Positions 7,954 to 17,001 of a stretch of DNA of 64,000 nt are shown here, one piece after another. Within the stretch, counting starts at the first letter, position 1. Every line of letters starts with the position of its first letter. A model generated the notes under the pieces. That model saw only the letters and a list, made by a program, of their open reading frames with translations, was not told the DNA's origin and ran no database searches. The stretch spans positions 372,001-436,000 of the forward strand of contig NZ_PQBZ01000002.1 in NCBI RefSeq assembly GCF_002964665.1, in the 5' to 3' direction. The DNA comes from Pseudoalteromonas sp. T1lg23B. Lineage in GTDB: Bacteria > Pseudomonadota > Gammaproteobacteria > Enterobacterales > Alteromonadaceae. The translations under genes were made by a program, and so were the position numbers.

Positions 7954-10188
7954 ATGTCTTCAAATCCGCAGCAACCGTCTTTTAAAACGGATAGAAGCCG
8001 TCTATTAAAAGACCGGTTTGCACAGTTTGGTATATCAGCTGGTGGAGTGATGGTACTGATCGCATTGTTGCTGATCTTCTTCTATTTACTCTATGTTGTT
8101 CAGCCTATATTCGAGTCCGCAAAAGTAGATAAACGCGTTGATGTGACGTTGAATAACACACAACAATATGTGGGCATTGGTATTGAGGAGCAAACAGAGA
8201 TTGCGTATTTGCTTAGTCGTACCGGACATGTTGATTTTTATCAAGTAAAGGGGCAGCAAGCAGGCGGATTGATTGAGCGTTTATCTGTTGATCTGGATGG
8301 GCAAGTAACCAGTGCTGCAAAAAGTGCCCCTTTTTTGGGTCAGTATGCTTATGGACTTGATAATGGTCAGGTTAAGTTGGTTAAACCGTCATTTTTAGTT
8401 ACTTTCCCAGGTAATGAACGCGTTATTTCGCCTCGTTTAAGTTACCCTCTTGATGGTAAACAACTGCTGGTTGATGAGCAGGAAAAAGCGATCAAACGTT
8501 TCGCTTTTAGCCATTATGAAGACAAGACTGCTGTGGTCGCACTTACTGCTGATAAACGCCTTATCTTCGCGTCATTCGTGGCTGAAGAAAATATGTTTAG
8601 CGGCGAAGTAGAGTGGATGGTTGAACGCACTGAGCTAGAAATCGACGGCCGTATTGATGAGCTATTGATCACCCCAGATACAACTCGCACCTTTGTTCGT
8701 TCGGCTAATCAAGTTTATATTTTCGATACTCGTTACCCAAGCGAGGTAGAGCAAATACAAGTACTTGCCGCAAATGAAGAAAACGCTAACCTAGTTGGCG
8801 CAACACTGTTAGCTGGTGCTAACTCACTCATGTTAGCCAATGACAATGGGGAAGTGTCACAGTGGTTTGAAGTTAATTCTGACACTGGGCGTAGATTTCA
8901 AAAGATCAGAGCATTCGAAACCAGTAAAAATAGTGATGTTGATATTTACAGTGAGTATTATCGCCGCACATTTTTTACCACGAACAATAATGGTGACTTA
9001 GGCCTTTATTACACGACCAGTGAAGCGCATTTATGGCAGGGGAAAGTCAGCGAGGGGGCAATTGAATCATTTGCCGTTTCACCACGCGCCAATGCGGTAT
9101 TAATCGTTGCGGATGGAAAACTGTCAGTGTTTGATGTGCATAATGAGCACCCTGAAGTTACTTGGTCAGCGTTATGGCAGGAAGTCTGGTATGAAGGTTA
9201 CCCTGAACCGGATTACATTTGGCAGTCAACCTCAGCATCCGATGATTTTGAATCAAAGTTTTCGTTAGTTCCCATTTCATTCGGTACGATTAAGGCGGCA
9301 ATGTACGCCATGTTGTTTGCTGTGCCAATAGCGTTATCAGCTGCTATTTATACGGCTTATTTTATGTCTAGTGAATTGCGCCGCGTTGTAAAACCGACCG
9401 TTGAAATAATGGAAGCTCTGCCGACGGTAATTTTAGGATTTCTTGCTGGGCTTTGGCTAGCTCCACTGATTGAAACGCATTTACCTGCAATTGTGGCGTT
9501 ACTATTATTATTGCCTTTAGCAATTATTGGCACAGCATTTATGTGGACTAAGCTCCCAGAAAACATCCAACACATGTTGCCTGATGGCTGGCATTCAATA
9601 CTGCTGATCCCAGTGGTGCTGGTTGTTGGTTGGGTCTCTTTTGCAATCAGCGGTAGTGTAGAAGACTGGATGTTCGGTGGTAATGTGCGCCAATATTTGA
9701 CCAATGAGTTAGGTTTGACCTTCGATCAGCGTAACTCGCTAGTTGTAGGTATCGCCATGGGATTTGCGGTAATACCGACTATTTTCTCTATCGCTGAAGA
9801 TGCTGTTTTCAGCGTCCCTAAGCATTTATCAAATGGTTCGTTGGCACTTGGCGCTACACAATGGCAGACGCTTGTTAGAGTGGTATTGCTAACAGCAAGT
9901 CCAGGTATTTTCTCTGCAGTCATGATGGGATTAGGTCGTGCAGTGGGTGAAACCATGATTGTGTTGATGGCCACTGGTAATACCCCAATTATGGATTGGA
10001 GTATCTTCCAAGGGATGCGTACGTTGGCTGCGAACATCGCGGTAGAAATGCCGGAATCAGAGGTAGGTAGTTCGCATTATCGTATTCTTTTCCTCGCAGC
10101 GTTCGTATTGTTTATTTTCACTTTTGTATTTAACACGGTTGCTGAATTTGTACGTCAGCAGTTACGTGAAAAATACAGCTCGATGTAA
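7954..10188 (+). CDS. pstC: Phosphate ABC transporter permease PstC, large form
   Basis: One of the two inner-membrane subunits of the high-affinity phosphate transporter. The C-terminal third is the normal permease: several membrane segments and the EAA-type loop with GSLALGATQWQTLVRVVLL, followed by GRAVGETMIVLMATGNTP. Unlike E. coli PstC (about 320 residues) this protein has 744: after a first membrane segment near residues 28-50 comes an added region of about 370 residues, probably periplasmic and beta-rich (possibly propeller-like). This long form is known from marine gammaproteobacteria. ATG at 7954 is chosen over TTG at 7951 since GGG at 7944-7946 is well placed. Confidence 0.92.
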   Translation: MSSNPQQPSFKTDRSRLLKDRFAQFGISAGGVMVLIALLLIFFYLLYVVQPIFESAKVDKRVDVTLNNTQQYVGIGIEEQTEIAYLLSRTGHVDFYQVKGQQAGGLIERLSVDLDGQVTSAAKSAPFLGQYAYGLDNGQVKLVKPSFLVTFPGNERVISPRLSYPLDGKQLLVDEQEKAIKRFAFSHYEDKTAVVALTADKRLIFASFVAEENMFSGEVEWMVERTELEIDGRIDELLITPDTTRTFVRSANQVYIFDTRYPSEVEQIQVLAANEENANLVGATLLAGANSLMLANDNGEVSQWFEVNSDTGRRFQKIRAFETSKNSDVDIYSEYYRRTFFTTNNNGDLGLYYTTSEAHLWQGKVSEGAIESFAVSPRANAVLIVADGKLSVFDVHNEHPEVTWSALWQEVWYEGYPEPDYIWQSTSASDDFESKFSLVPISFGTIKAAMYAMLFAVPIALSAAIYTAYFMSSELRRVVKPTVEIMEALPTVILGFLAGLWLAPLIETHLPAIVALLLLLPLAIIGTAFMWTKLPENIQHMLPDGWHSILLIPVVLVVGWVSFAISGSVEDWMFGGNVRQYLTNELGLTFDQRNSLVVGIAMGFAVIPTIFSIAEDAVFSVPKHLSNGSLALGATQWQTLVRVVLLTASPGIFSAVMMGLGRAVGETMIVLMATGNTPIMDWSIFQGMRTLAANIAVEMPESEVGSSHYRILFLAAFVLFIFTFVFNTVAEFVRQQLREKYSSM

Positions 10189-10205
10189 TTGTTGGAGTTC
10201 ATGAC

Positions 10206-11855
10206 ATGGTAAAACAGTGGTTTAAGTCAGGGTCTCCGTGGATCTGGATGACAGGTGGTGCAGTAAGTATTAGCTTGATTTCGGTACTCGGCCTATTAGC
10301 AATGATAGCGTGGAAAGGTCTCAGCTTTTTTTGGCCATCTCAGGTTGTTGAGTTGCATCTAGATGGGTCTGTGCCTAAGCAGGTGGTCATTGGTGAAATT
10401 TATGATCGTGAACAGGTGCCTAAATCACGACTGGAAGCTGCAGGTTTTGACTTATCGGCATACGACCAAGAGTTTATCGAACGTATGTTGGTCAAAACGG
10501 GTAACCGTGAATATGTTGAGTTGGATTTCCGTTGGGTACTTTCGACGGATATTAAACAACAATCAGCGCCAGCCAACCTAGCGGTATTTGAACGTAGCAA
10601 GAATGGTAATTTTTATGGCTATGTCGAGCAGGTCATTGAAGATGGCAAAGTTGTGCAAGAGAATGCAACGGAGCGTCTTTATGAACTGGTCGAACGTGCG
10701 GTTGAGCTAAATGATGAAGCGCTAGATCTGCAAAATGGTGATATTGGCCATATTAACTATGAACTTGAGCGTATGCGCTTAAAAGAAAAGGGCTATGCAC
10801 TTGATAATGCGCTCACTGATGAGCGTATGGCTGAGTTACAAGCGCGTCGAGCACAGTTGCGAGAAGAATATAAAGTACTCGAAGAGCGCCTATTTGAATT
10901 ACGTAAGTTGGCTAAACGTGACCAAGTGATCGTTCGAGACATGCGTGGTGAATTGGTTTCATTGCCTTTATACCAAGTACTTGATGTTTGGTTCCCTAAC
11001 GATATGGGCTACTTTGCCAAGGTTGGACACTATATTTCCCAGATCGGAAAGTTTATCAGTGATGATCCTCGTGAAGCCAATACTGAAGGAGGGGTATTCC
11101 CTGCAATATTCGGTACGGTATTTATGGTCATGTTGATGGCAGTGATTGTGACTCCGTTCGGGGTGGTGGCTGCGATCTACCTACATGAGTATGCAGCTAA
11201 AAATGCCGTGACCAAAATGATCCGTATCGCGGTAATCAATTTGGCGGGTGTGCCTTCAATTGTATATGGTGTATTTGGTCTGGGCTTTTTCGTGTACATG
11301 TTAGGTGGGTCAATTGACCAATTATTTTATCCAGAAGCTGCGCCAAGCCCTGTGTTTGGTACGCCAGGGGTGATTTGGTCTGCGTTAACCTTAGCAATTC
11401 TGACCTTACCAGTGGTTATCGTTTCAACCGAAGAAGGCTTATCACGCATTCCAAGCACGGTGCGCCATGGCTCATTAGCGTTAGGTGCCACAAAGGCCGA
11501 AACGTTATGGCGTATTGTTGTGCCGATGGCAAGTCCAGCGATCATGACGGGTCTGATTTTGGCTGTTGCTCGGGCGGCAGGTGAAGTTGCTCCATTGATG
11601 TTGGTAGGTGTTGTTAAAATGGCGCCGACGCTGCCGTTGGATGGTAACTTCCCATACATTCATTTAGACCGTAAGTTTATGCACTTGGGTTTCCATATCT
11701 ATGATGTGGGATTCCAAAGTCCGAATGTTGAAGCTGCGCGACCACTAGTATATGCAACAGCATTTTTGTTAGTGACAGTGATCATCGCGCTGAATATAAC
11801 GGCAATCGGTATTCGTAACCACTTGCGTGAAAAATTCAGATCACTTGAACATTAA
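10206..11855 (+). CDS. pstA: Phosphate ABC transporter permease PstA, large form
   Basis: The partner permease of PstC. It has 549 residues against about 300 in E. coli. A membrane segment at about 14-36 is followed by an inserted region whose 150-240 stretch is rich in Glu, Arg and Leu and should form a coiled coil (RLYELVERAVELND, then RRAQLREEYKVLEERLFELRKL read as separate parts). The classical permease domain runs from about residue 300, with the EAA-type loop HGSLALGATKAETLWRIVVP and ARAAGEVAPLMLVG. TTGGAG at 10192 serves the ATG at 10206. The matching enlargement of both permeases suggests the extra parts interact. Confidence 0.92.
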   Translation: MVKQWFKSGSPWIWMTGGAVSISLISVLGLLAMIAWKGLSFFWPSQVVELHLDGSVPKQVVIGEIYDREQVPKSRLEAAGFDLSAYDQEFIERMLVKTGNREYVELDFRWVLSTDIKQQSAPANLAVFERSKNGNFYGYVEQVIEDGKVVQENATERLYELVERAVELNDEALDLQNGDIGHINYELERMRLKEKGYALDNALTDERMAELQARRAQLREEYKVLEERLFELRKLAKRDQVIVRDMRGELVSLPLYQVLDVWFPNDMGYFAKVGHYISQIGKFISDDPREANTEGGVFPAIFGTVFMVMLMAVIVTPFGVVAAIYLHEYAAKNAVTKMIRIAVINLAGVPSIVYGVFGLGFFVYMLGGSIDQLFYPEAAPSPVFGTPGVIWSALTLAILTLPVVIVSTEEGLSRIPSTVRHGSLALGATKAETLWRIVVPMASPAIMTGLILAVARAAGEVAPLMLVGVVKMAPTLPLDGNFPYIHLDRKFMHLGFHIYDVGFQSPNVEAARPLVYATAFLLVTVIIALNITAIGIRNHLREKFRSLEH

Positions 11856-11883
11856 TAGTAAAGATTTTAAGTAGGTAAAAGTA

Positions 11884-12711
11884 ATGATTACAGTAGCTCC
11901 AGAAGTTAATCAGGCCAATGGCCAAAAAAAGCTCGATCTTGCAAATTTGACTCCAGAGCAAACGTCTCTGCAAATTAAAGACCTAGATCTTTACTATGGT
12001 GATAAGCAAGCGCTGAGCAAGGTAAATATGTTGATCCCCAAAGGTCAGGTAACCGCGTTTATCGGCCCATCAGGTTGTGGTAAGTCAACCTTGTTACGTT
12101 GTATCAACCGCATGAATGATTTAGTCGATAGTTGTCGTATTGAAGGCGAAATTATTTTACAAGGTCAAAATATTTACGATAAGCGAGTGGATGTTGCAGC
12201 GCTGCGCCGTAATGTGGGTATGGTGTTTCAGCGTCCAAATCCTTTTCCGAAATCAATATACGAAAATGTGGTTTATGGGTTACGCTTACAAGGTATCAAA
12301 GATAAGCGTAAGCTAGATGAAGTAGTAGAAAAGTCTTTGCGTGGTGCAGCGTTGTGGGATGAAGTCAAAGATCGTCTACATGACAGCGCATTTGGGTTAT
12401 CGGGGGGTCAGCAACAACGTTTGGTGATTGCGCGTTCTATTGCGATTGAGCCGGAAGTACTACTGCTTGATGAGCCAACCTCAGCATTGGACCCTATTTC
12501 TACTTTGGTTATCGAAGAATTAATAAACGATCTTAAGAACAAATACACAGTAGTCATTGTTACGCATAACATGCAACAGGCTGCTCGTGTTTCGGATCAG
12601 ACTGCGTTCATGTACATGGGGGAGCTGATTGAATATGCGGATACCAATACGCTATTCACCACCCCGTCGAAGAAGAAAACCGAAGACTACATTACGGGTC
12701 GTTACGGTTAA
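11884..12711 (+). CDS. pstB: Phosphate ABC transporter ATP-binding protein PstB
   Basis: The ATPase that drives the Pst transporter on the cytoplasmic face. All nucleotide-binding motifs are intact: Walker [10 protein letters not shown] at 61-69, the [13 protein letters not shown] segment specific to PstB, signature LSGGQQQR from residue 172, Walker B VLLLDEP at 192-198 and the switch His in VTHNM. The 275 residues include a short N-terminal extension of about 25 residues compared with E. coli. It lies 28 bases after pstA in the same operon. Confidence 0.96.
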   Translation: MITVAPEVNQANGQKKLDLANLTPEQTSLQIKDLDLYYGDKQALSKVNMLIPKGQVTAFIGPSGCGKSTLLRCINRMNDLVDSCRIEGEIILQGQNIYDKRVDVAALRRNVGMVFQRPNPFPKSIYENVVYGLRLQGIKDKRKLDEVVEKSLRGAALWDEVKDRLHDSAFGLSGGQQQRLVIARSIAIEPEVLLLDEPTSALDPISTLVIEELINDLKNKYTVVIVTHNMQQAARVSDQTAFMYMGELIEYADTNTLFTTPSKKKTEDYITGRYG

Positions 12712-12733
12712 GCGGCTGATATAGGGGAAAAAT

Positions 12734-13435
12734 ATGGAACATAATTTAAATAAACACATTTCTGGTCGTTTCAATGAAGAGCTAGAAAATGTGCGTAACC
12801 ATGTGCTTAGCATGGGAGGATTGGTCGAGCAGCAGCTTAATTTAGCACTTGATGCAGTCAATGAATGCGATGCCGAGAAAGCCCGTAAAGTTAGTGAAAA
12901 TGACTACAAAGTCAATGCCATGGAAGTGAACATTGATGAAGAATGTACTCGCATTATTGCTAAGCGTCAGCCAGCCGCGAGCGATTTGCGTCTGGTCGTT
13001 GCAATCGCAAAAACCATTGCAGATTTAGAACGTATTGGCGATGAAGCTGAACGTATTGCGCGAGTTGCCCTAGATTCTTTTACTAAGGATCAGCAAGACT
13101 TACTGGTTAATATTGAAAATATGGGCCGTCAAGTCTCGAAAATGCTTCACGATGTACTTGATGCATTTGCAAGAATGGATGCTCAGCGTGCTTTCGAAGT
13201 ACATAAAGAAGATGCCAAAGTAGATAGAGAATATGAAGCGTTGACGCGTCAAATAATGACCTACATGATGGAAGACCCGCGCTCTATTCCGAAAATCATG
13301 GATTTAATTTGGTCTGTTCGTTCCTTGGAGCGTATCGGTGACCGCTGCCAGAATATTGCAGAATACGTAATTTATTTCGTTAATGGCAAAGATATTCGCC
13401 ATACTTCTCAAGAAGATATAGAAAAAACTCTATAA
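12734..13435 (+). CDS. phoU: Phosphate signalling regulator PhoU
   Basis: PhoU links the Pst transporter to the PhoR sensor and holds the Pho response off when phosphate is plentiful. The 233-residue helical protein has the two PhoU repeats, each with the metal-binding pattern (ADLERIGDEAERIA at about residues 96-109 and SLERIGDRCQNIAEYV near 196-211). It ends the pst operon 22 bases behind pstB and is followed by a hairpin at 13448-13487. No pstS, phoB or phoR is in the window; they must be elsewhere. Confidence 0.95.
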   Translation: MEHNLNKHISGRFNEELENVRNHVLSMGGLVEQQLNLALDAVNECDAEKARKVSENDYKVNAMEVNIDEECTRIIAKRQPAASDLRLVVAIAKTIADLERIGDEAERIARVALDSFTKDQQDLLVNIENMGRQVSKMLHDVLDAFARMDAQRAFEVHKEDAKVDREYEALTRQIMTYMMEDPRSIPKIMDLIWSVRSLERIGDRCQNIAEYVIYFVNGKDIRHTSQEDIEKTL

Positions 13436-13447
13436 TTCATATCATCT

Positions 13448-13487
13448 AAGCTGATCTGAACTTATGAAGTAAAGGTCAGCTTATTTT
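13448..13487 (+). terminator. Probable terminator after phoU
   Basis: A 10-bp stem (AAGCTGATCT/AGGTCAGCTT, one G-U pair) with a 15-base loop, followed by TATTTTATC. The loop is long and the T run is imperfect. Confidence 0.55.
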
Positions 13488-13575
13488 ATCTTACCGATAA
13501 AAATCGTTCACAATGTTGCTCAATGCTGTAAAATTACATACCGCAAAGCATATAAATATGATTTAAGGGTCAGTT

Positions 13576-14253
13576 ATGCCTACAAATGCGTTTTTAGGGG
13601 TTTTTGCAAAATCGCCTATTAAACCAATCGAAGAACACATCAAGATCGTTCACAAAGCAAGTAAAGCTTTAGTGCCGTTTTTTGATCATGTTTTTAAAGG
13701 GGAATGGACCGAAGCCGAAGCGCTACGTGTACAAATCCGCAATTATGAACGCGAAGCAGATAAACTAAAACGTGAAGTTCGTTTACAGTTGCCTCGTGGT
13801 TTATTCATGCCTGTAGAACGTACCGATCTACTTGAGCTTATTACCCATCAAGACAAAATAGCAAATAAAGCGAAAGACATCGCAGGTCGCGTTGTTGGCC
13901 GCGAAATGGTAATTCCAGAAACAATTCAAACAGAATTCCTAGCTTACTTAAAACGTTGTGTTGATGCGACAAAACAAGCCTCTAAGGCCATTAATGAACT
14001 TGATGAGCTATTAGAGACCGGTTTCCGTGGCCGTGAAGTAACCTTGGTAGAAAATATGTTGGTCGAATTGGATGCGATCGAGCAAGATACGGATGAAATG
14101 CAAATCAGAATCCGCCAGGAGTTACGCACAGTTGAGGGTGAGTTAAATCCAGTTGATGTGATGTTTCTATACAAGATCATCGAATGGGTCGGTGAACTTG
14201 CCGATATCGCTGAGCGCGTTGGTTCTCGCTTAGAACTTATGCTCGCACGTTAA
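13576..14253 (+). CDS. DUF47 / PhoU-like Pit accessory protein
   Basis: A 225-residue helical protein of the TIGR00153/DUF47 family, a distant PhoU relative. Marks are LVPFFDHVFKGEWTEAEAL, then EREADKLKREVR and the C-terminal IIEWVGELADIAERVGSRLELML, which carry the acidic metal-binding pattern. Genes of this family nearly always precede a PiT phosphate permease, as here (35-base gap), and the protein is thought to control or assist that permease. It has its own upstream region of 140 bases after the phoU hairpin, with no clear Pho box. Confidence 0.9.
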   Translation: MPTNAFLGVFAKSPIKPIEEHIKIVHKASKALVPFFDHVFKGEWTEAEALRVQIRNYEREADKLKREVRLQLPRGLFMPVERTDLLELITHQDKIANKAKDIAGRVVGREMVIPETIQTEFLAYLKRCVDATKQASKAINELDELLETGFRGREVTLVENMLVELDAIEQDTDEMQIRIRQELRTVEGELNPVDVMFLYKIIEWVGELADIAERVGSRLELMLAR

Positions 14254-14288
14254 TTCAAATTAAGAAGTTTAAAAAGTAAGGTTTTACA

Positions 14289-15557
14289 ATGGATATCATT
14301 GCATCCTACGGAACCATGCTGGTGCTTATTGCAGCGGCGGTTGGTTTCTTTATGGCTTATGGTATTGGCGCAAATGACGTTGCTAATGCTATGGGTACAT
14401 CGGTTGGTTCAAAAGCACTAACCATTAAACAAGCAATCTTAATTGCTATGGTCTTTGAGTTTGCCGGTGCGTATTTAGCGGGTGGTGAAGTAACATCTAC
14501 TATTCGTAAAGGGATCATTGATGCAGCGCCGTTTGTTGATATTCCAGAGCTCATGATATTGGGAATGATCTCTGCATTATTTGCGGCGGGTGCTTGGTTG
14601 CTATTGGCATCTGTTCTAGGTTGGCCAGTATCAACAACACACTCAATTATTGGAGCCATCATAGGCTTTGCTTTAGTTGCAGTAGGCAGCGAAGCGATTC
14701 AATGGGGTAAAGTAGCTGGGATAGTGGGTAGTTGGATTGTGACACCAGCGATATCCGGTTTCATTGCGTACCTCATTTTTATGAGTGCACAAAAACTGAT
14801 TTTTGATACCTCAGCGCCGTTACAGAACGCAAAACGCTTTGTGCCAGTTTACATGGGACTTGCGGGTTTCGTAATGTCACTTGTTACCATTAAGAAGGGG
14901 CTTAAGCACGTTGGTATTAACCTAGGCACCTTTGAGGGTTACGCGTTAGCTATCGGTATCGCTGTGCTGGTAGGTCTTATTGGTAAATTTGCCATCGCGC
15001 GTCTTAAGATGGACCCTAAAGCTGACAAGCAAATGCAATTCAATAACGTTGAGAAAGTGTTTGCCGTGCTTATGGTACTAACAGCCTGTTGTATGGCCTT
15101 TGCTCACGGTTCAAATGATGTTGCTAATGCCATCGGTCCTCTGGCTGCGGTTGTGAACATTGTTGAAAATGACGGTGTAATGGCTAAGAAAGCAGCCTTA
15201 GCTTGGTGGATTTTACCGCTAGGTGGTCTAGGGATTGTTGCGGGCTTGGCAATTTTGGGTAAGAAAGTAATTAAAACGATTGGCGAAGGTATTACTCATT
15301 TAACACCAAGCCGTGGTTTCGCTGCTGAGCTAGCTGCCGCATCAACGGTAGTGATCGCATCAGGCACTGGTTTACCTATTTCAACCACTCAGACATTGGT
15401 TGGCGCTGTTTTAGGTGTAGGTATGGCGCGAGGTATTGCTGCATTAAACATGAGTGTGATAAGAAACATTGTAGTTTCTTGGGTAATCACATTGCCAGTT
15501 GGTGCTGCTCTTGCTATTGTTATATTCTATATTCTGAGATTCGCGTTCGGCGTGTAA
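14289..15557 (+). CDS. Low-affinity inorganic phosphate permease, PiT family
   Basis: A 422-residue polytopic membrane protein with the two inverted PiT signature repeats, GANDVANAMGTSVGSKALT near residue 27 and AHGSNDVANAIGPLAAV near residue 275, each followed by an STT motif (WPVSTTHSIIGAI and LPISTTQTLVGAV). PiT carriers move metal-phosphate with protons or phosphate with sodium; the coupling ion is not evident here. It forms a two-gene operon with the DUF47 gene and ends at a strong terminator. Placement just after the Pst operon puts both phosphate uptake systems together. Confidence 0.93.
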   Translation: MDIIASYGTMLVLIAAAVGFFMAYGIGANDVANAMGTSVGSKALTIKQAILIAMVFEFAGAYLAGGEVTSTIRKGIIDAAPFVDIPELMILGMISALFAAGAWLLLASVLGWPVSTTHSIIGAIIGFALVAVGSEAIQWGKVAGIVGSWIVTPAISGFIAYLIFMSAQKLIFDTSAPLQNAKRFVPVYMGLAGFVMSLVTIKKGLKHVGINLGTFEGYALAIGIAVLVGLIGKFAIARLKMDPKADKQMQFNNVEKVFAVLMVLTACCMAFAHGSNDVANAIGPLAAVVNIVENDGVMAKKAALAWWILPLGGLGIVAGLAILGKKVIKTIGEGITHLTPSRGFAAELAAASTVVIASGTGLPISTTQTLVGAVLGVGMARGIAALNMSVIRNIVVSWVITLPVGAALAIVIFYILRFAFGV

Positions 15558-15582
15558 CTTAGAAAGACAGACTTTTAGCTTG

Positions 15583-15617
15583 AAAAGATCTCAGTACATT
15601 AGTACTGGGGTCTTTTT
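15583..15617 (+). terminator. Strong rho-independent terminator after PiT gene
   Basis: A 15-bp stem (left arm 15583-15597, right arm 15602-15616, two G-U pairs) with a 4-base loop ATTA ends in a T run. Confidence 0.9.
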
Positions 15618-15702
15618 ATTTATGGGGCTTAAAGAAGGTTTTACTAGTTGTACATCAGGGTTATACTGACATCATTGTATACCTTAATAAAACTTACCCA
15701 TA

Positions 15703-16620
15703 GTGAATAACCTGCCCAGTATTAAGCAACTTCAATATCTCATTGCTGTACATCAGCATCAACACTTTGGCAGAGCAGCCGAGGCCTGCTTCATAGGCCA
15801 ATCTACGTTAAGTAGCGCCATTCAGACTTTAGAAGAGACTTTGGGTTGCCAATTAATTGAGCGTGAAAATCGTAGTTTAATGTTTACCGACATTGGTGAG
15901 GAAGTGGTTACAAGAGCTAAAAAGATCATTGCCGATACTATGAGTGTGAAAGAGCTCACCAAAAGCTACAAACACCCTTTAAGTGGTAAGTTGACGTTGG
16001 GTGTTATCCCCACAGTAGCTAGTTTTATTGCTGCACCCCTTTATCAATTCTGTAAACAACAATTTGAGCAGTTACAACTGGTTCTTGTGGAAGACACAAG
16101 TGATAGGTTGTTGGACAAGCTAGAACATGGGCACATTGATATGGCGATGCTTGCACTACCTTATAACACTGAACGTTTCCACACTCAGGTGCTGGCCAAG
16201 GACCATTTTTCATTAGTTCACCATAAGGACTATCACATCGCGGATAATGTGACTGACTTTAACTTATTGCCGCAGCAGAGTGTATTTTTGCTTGAAAGAG
16301 AGCATTGCATGACAGGTCATGCGTTGAGCGCGTGTCACCTTAACCGAAGCGATTGTATTAATCCGTTTGAGGCGGCTAACTTGCATACCCTTTTGAGCAT
16401 GGTGGAGTACCAAAATGGTGTGACATTTTTACCACAGATGGCCCTGAACGCGGGGATCTTAAATGGTAAACCGATGGTGGCCTGCGATACATTGGGTGAT
16501 GCATACCGAGAAATAGGTTTGTTATGGCGTAAAACAACAGGACGGATCAGAGATTTTCGCCTTTTTAGCGAGCAAGTATCTGAATTCGTAAAGCTACAAT
16601 GTGCGCAGTCAAAAGACTGA
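15703..16620 (+). CDS. oxyR: Hydrogen-peroxide-responsive LysR regulator OxyR
   Basis: A 305-residue LysR-type regulator: winged helix-turn-helix at about 1-65 (FGRAAEACFIGQSTLSSAIQ) and an effector domain. The redox pair Cys202 and Cys211, nine residues apart in EHCMTGHALSAC, corresponds to Cys199/Cys208 of E. coli OxyR, which separates it from other LysR proteins. Oxidation by peroxide locks it into the form that activates catalase and peroxiredoxin genes. The start is GTG at 15703, with no good ribosome site; no catalase gene lies beside it in the window. Confidence 0.93.
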   Translation: MNNLPSIKQLQYLIAVHQHQHFGRAAEACFIGQSTLSSAIQTLEETLGCQLIERENRSLMFTDIGEEVVTRAKKIIADTMSVKELTKSYKHPLSGKLTLGVIPTVASFIAAPLYQFCKQQFEQLQLVLVEDTSDRLLDKLEHGHIDMAMLALPYNTERFHTQVLAKDHFSLVHHKDYHIADNVTDFNLLPQQSVFLLEREHCMTGHALSACHLNRSDCINPFEAANLHTLLSMVEYQNGVTFLPQMALNAGILNGKPMVACDTLGDAYREIGLLWRKTTGRIRDFRLFSEQVSEFVKLQCAQSKD

Positions 16621-16643
16621 AAAAATGGGGCGCGTCGCGCCCA
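16620..16643 (-). terminator. Terminator for the small membrane protein gene
   Basis: GGGCG/CGCCC stem (16628-16642) with a 5-base loop; on the minus strand it is followed by ATTTTTT. It lies between convergent oxyR and the 65-residue gene. Confidence 0.7.
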
Positions 16644-16651
16644 ACAATTCA

Positions 16652-16849
16652 TTAGGAAGGTTCAAACTTACTGGCTGAGCTAAGGTTGGGTAAAAACAGT
16701 AAATAGACCCAAACAACTAGATTGAAGTAAGGAATAAGGCCCAATAAAGTAAAAATTTTACTCGGATAGCCCTTTATTCGAGCATTTCTATAACACTGCA
16801 TTGCTACCAATATATTGATAACAAAAAGAAAAATCATTAATTGGCTCAT
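16652..16849 (-). CDS. Small membrane protein of unknown function, 65 residues
   Basis: The chosen ATG at 16849 has AGGAGTG five bases upstream; a longer frame starting at 16888 has none. The product has two hydrophobic segments, about residues 4-18 (LMIFLFVINILVAM) and 30-52 (TLLGLIPYFNLVVWVYLLFL), joined by a basic loop (CYRNARIKGYPSK). This suggests a two-pass inner-membrane protein. I do not recognise the family. It has its own terminator, which supports it being a real transcribed gene. Confidence 0.7.
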   Translation of the reverse strand: MSQLMIFLFVINILVAMQCYRNARIKGYPSKIFTLLGLIPYFNLVVWVYLLFLPNLSSASKFEPS

Positions 16850-17001
16850 AATTACACTCCTAGACGTCCATAAGGTGATGTAACTCAATCCTTTGAATGT
16901 CCAGTCAAAATGGTAAAATCAACAACTTAGCTGGACAACCTCATGTAGAGTAATTATAGATGAATTTGTGGGAAGAAAAAGTCGACTTTTGTATATATTT
17001 G

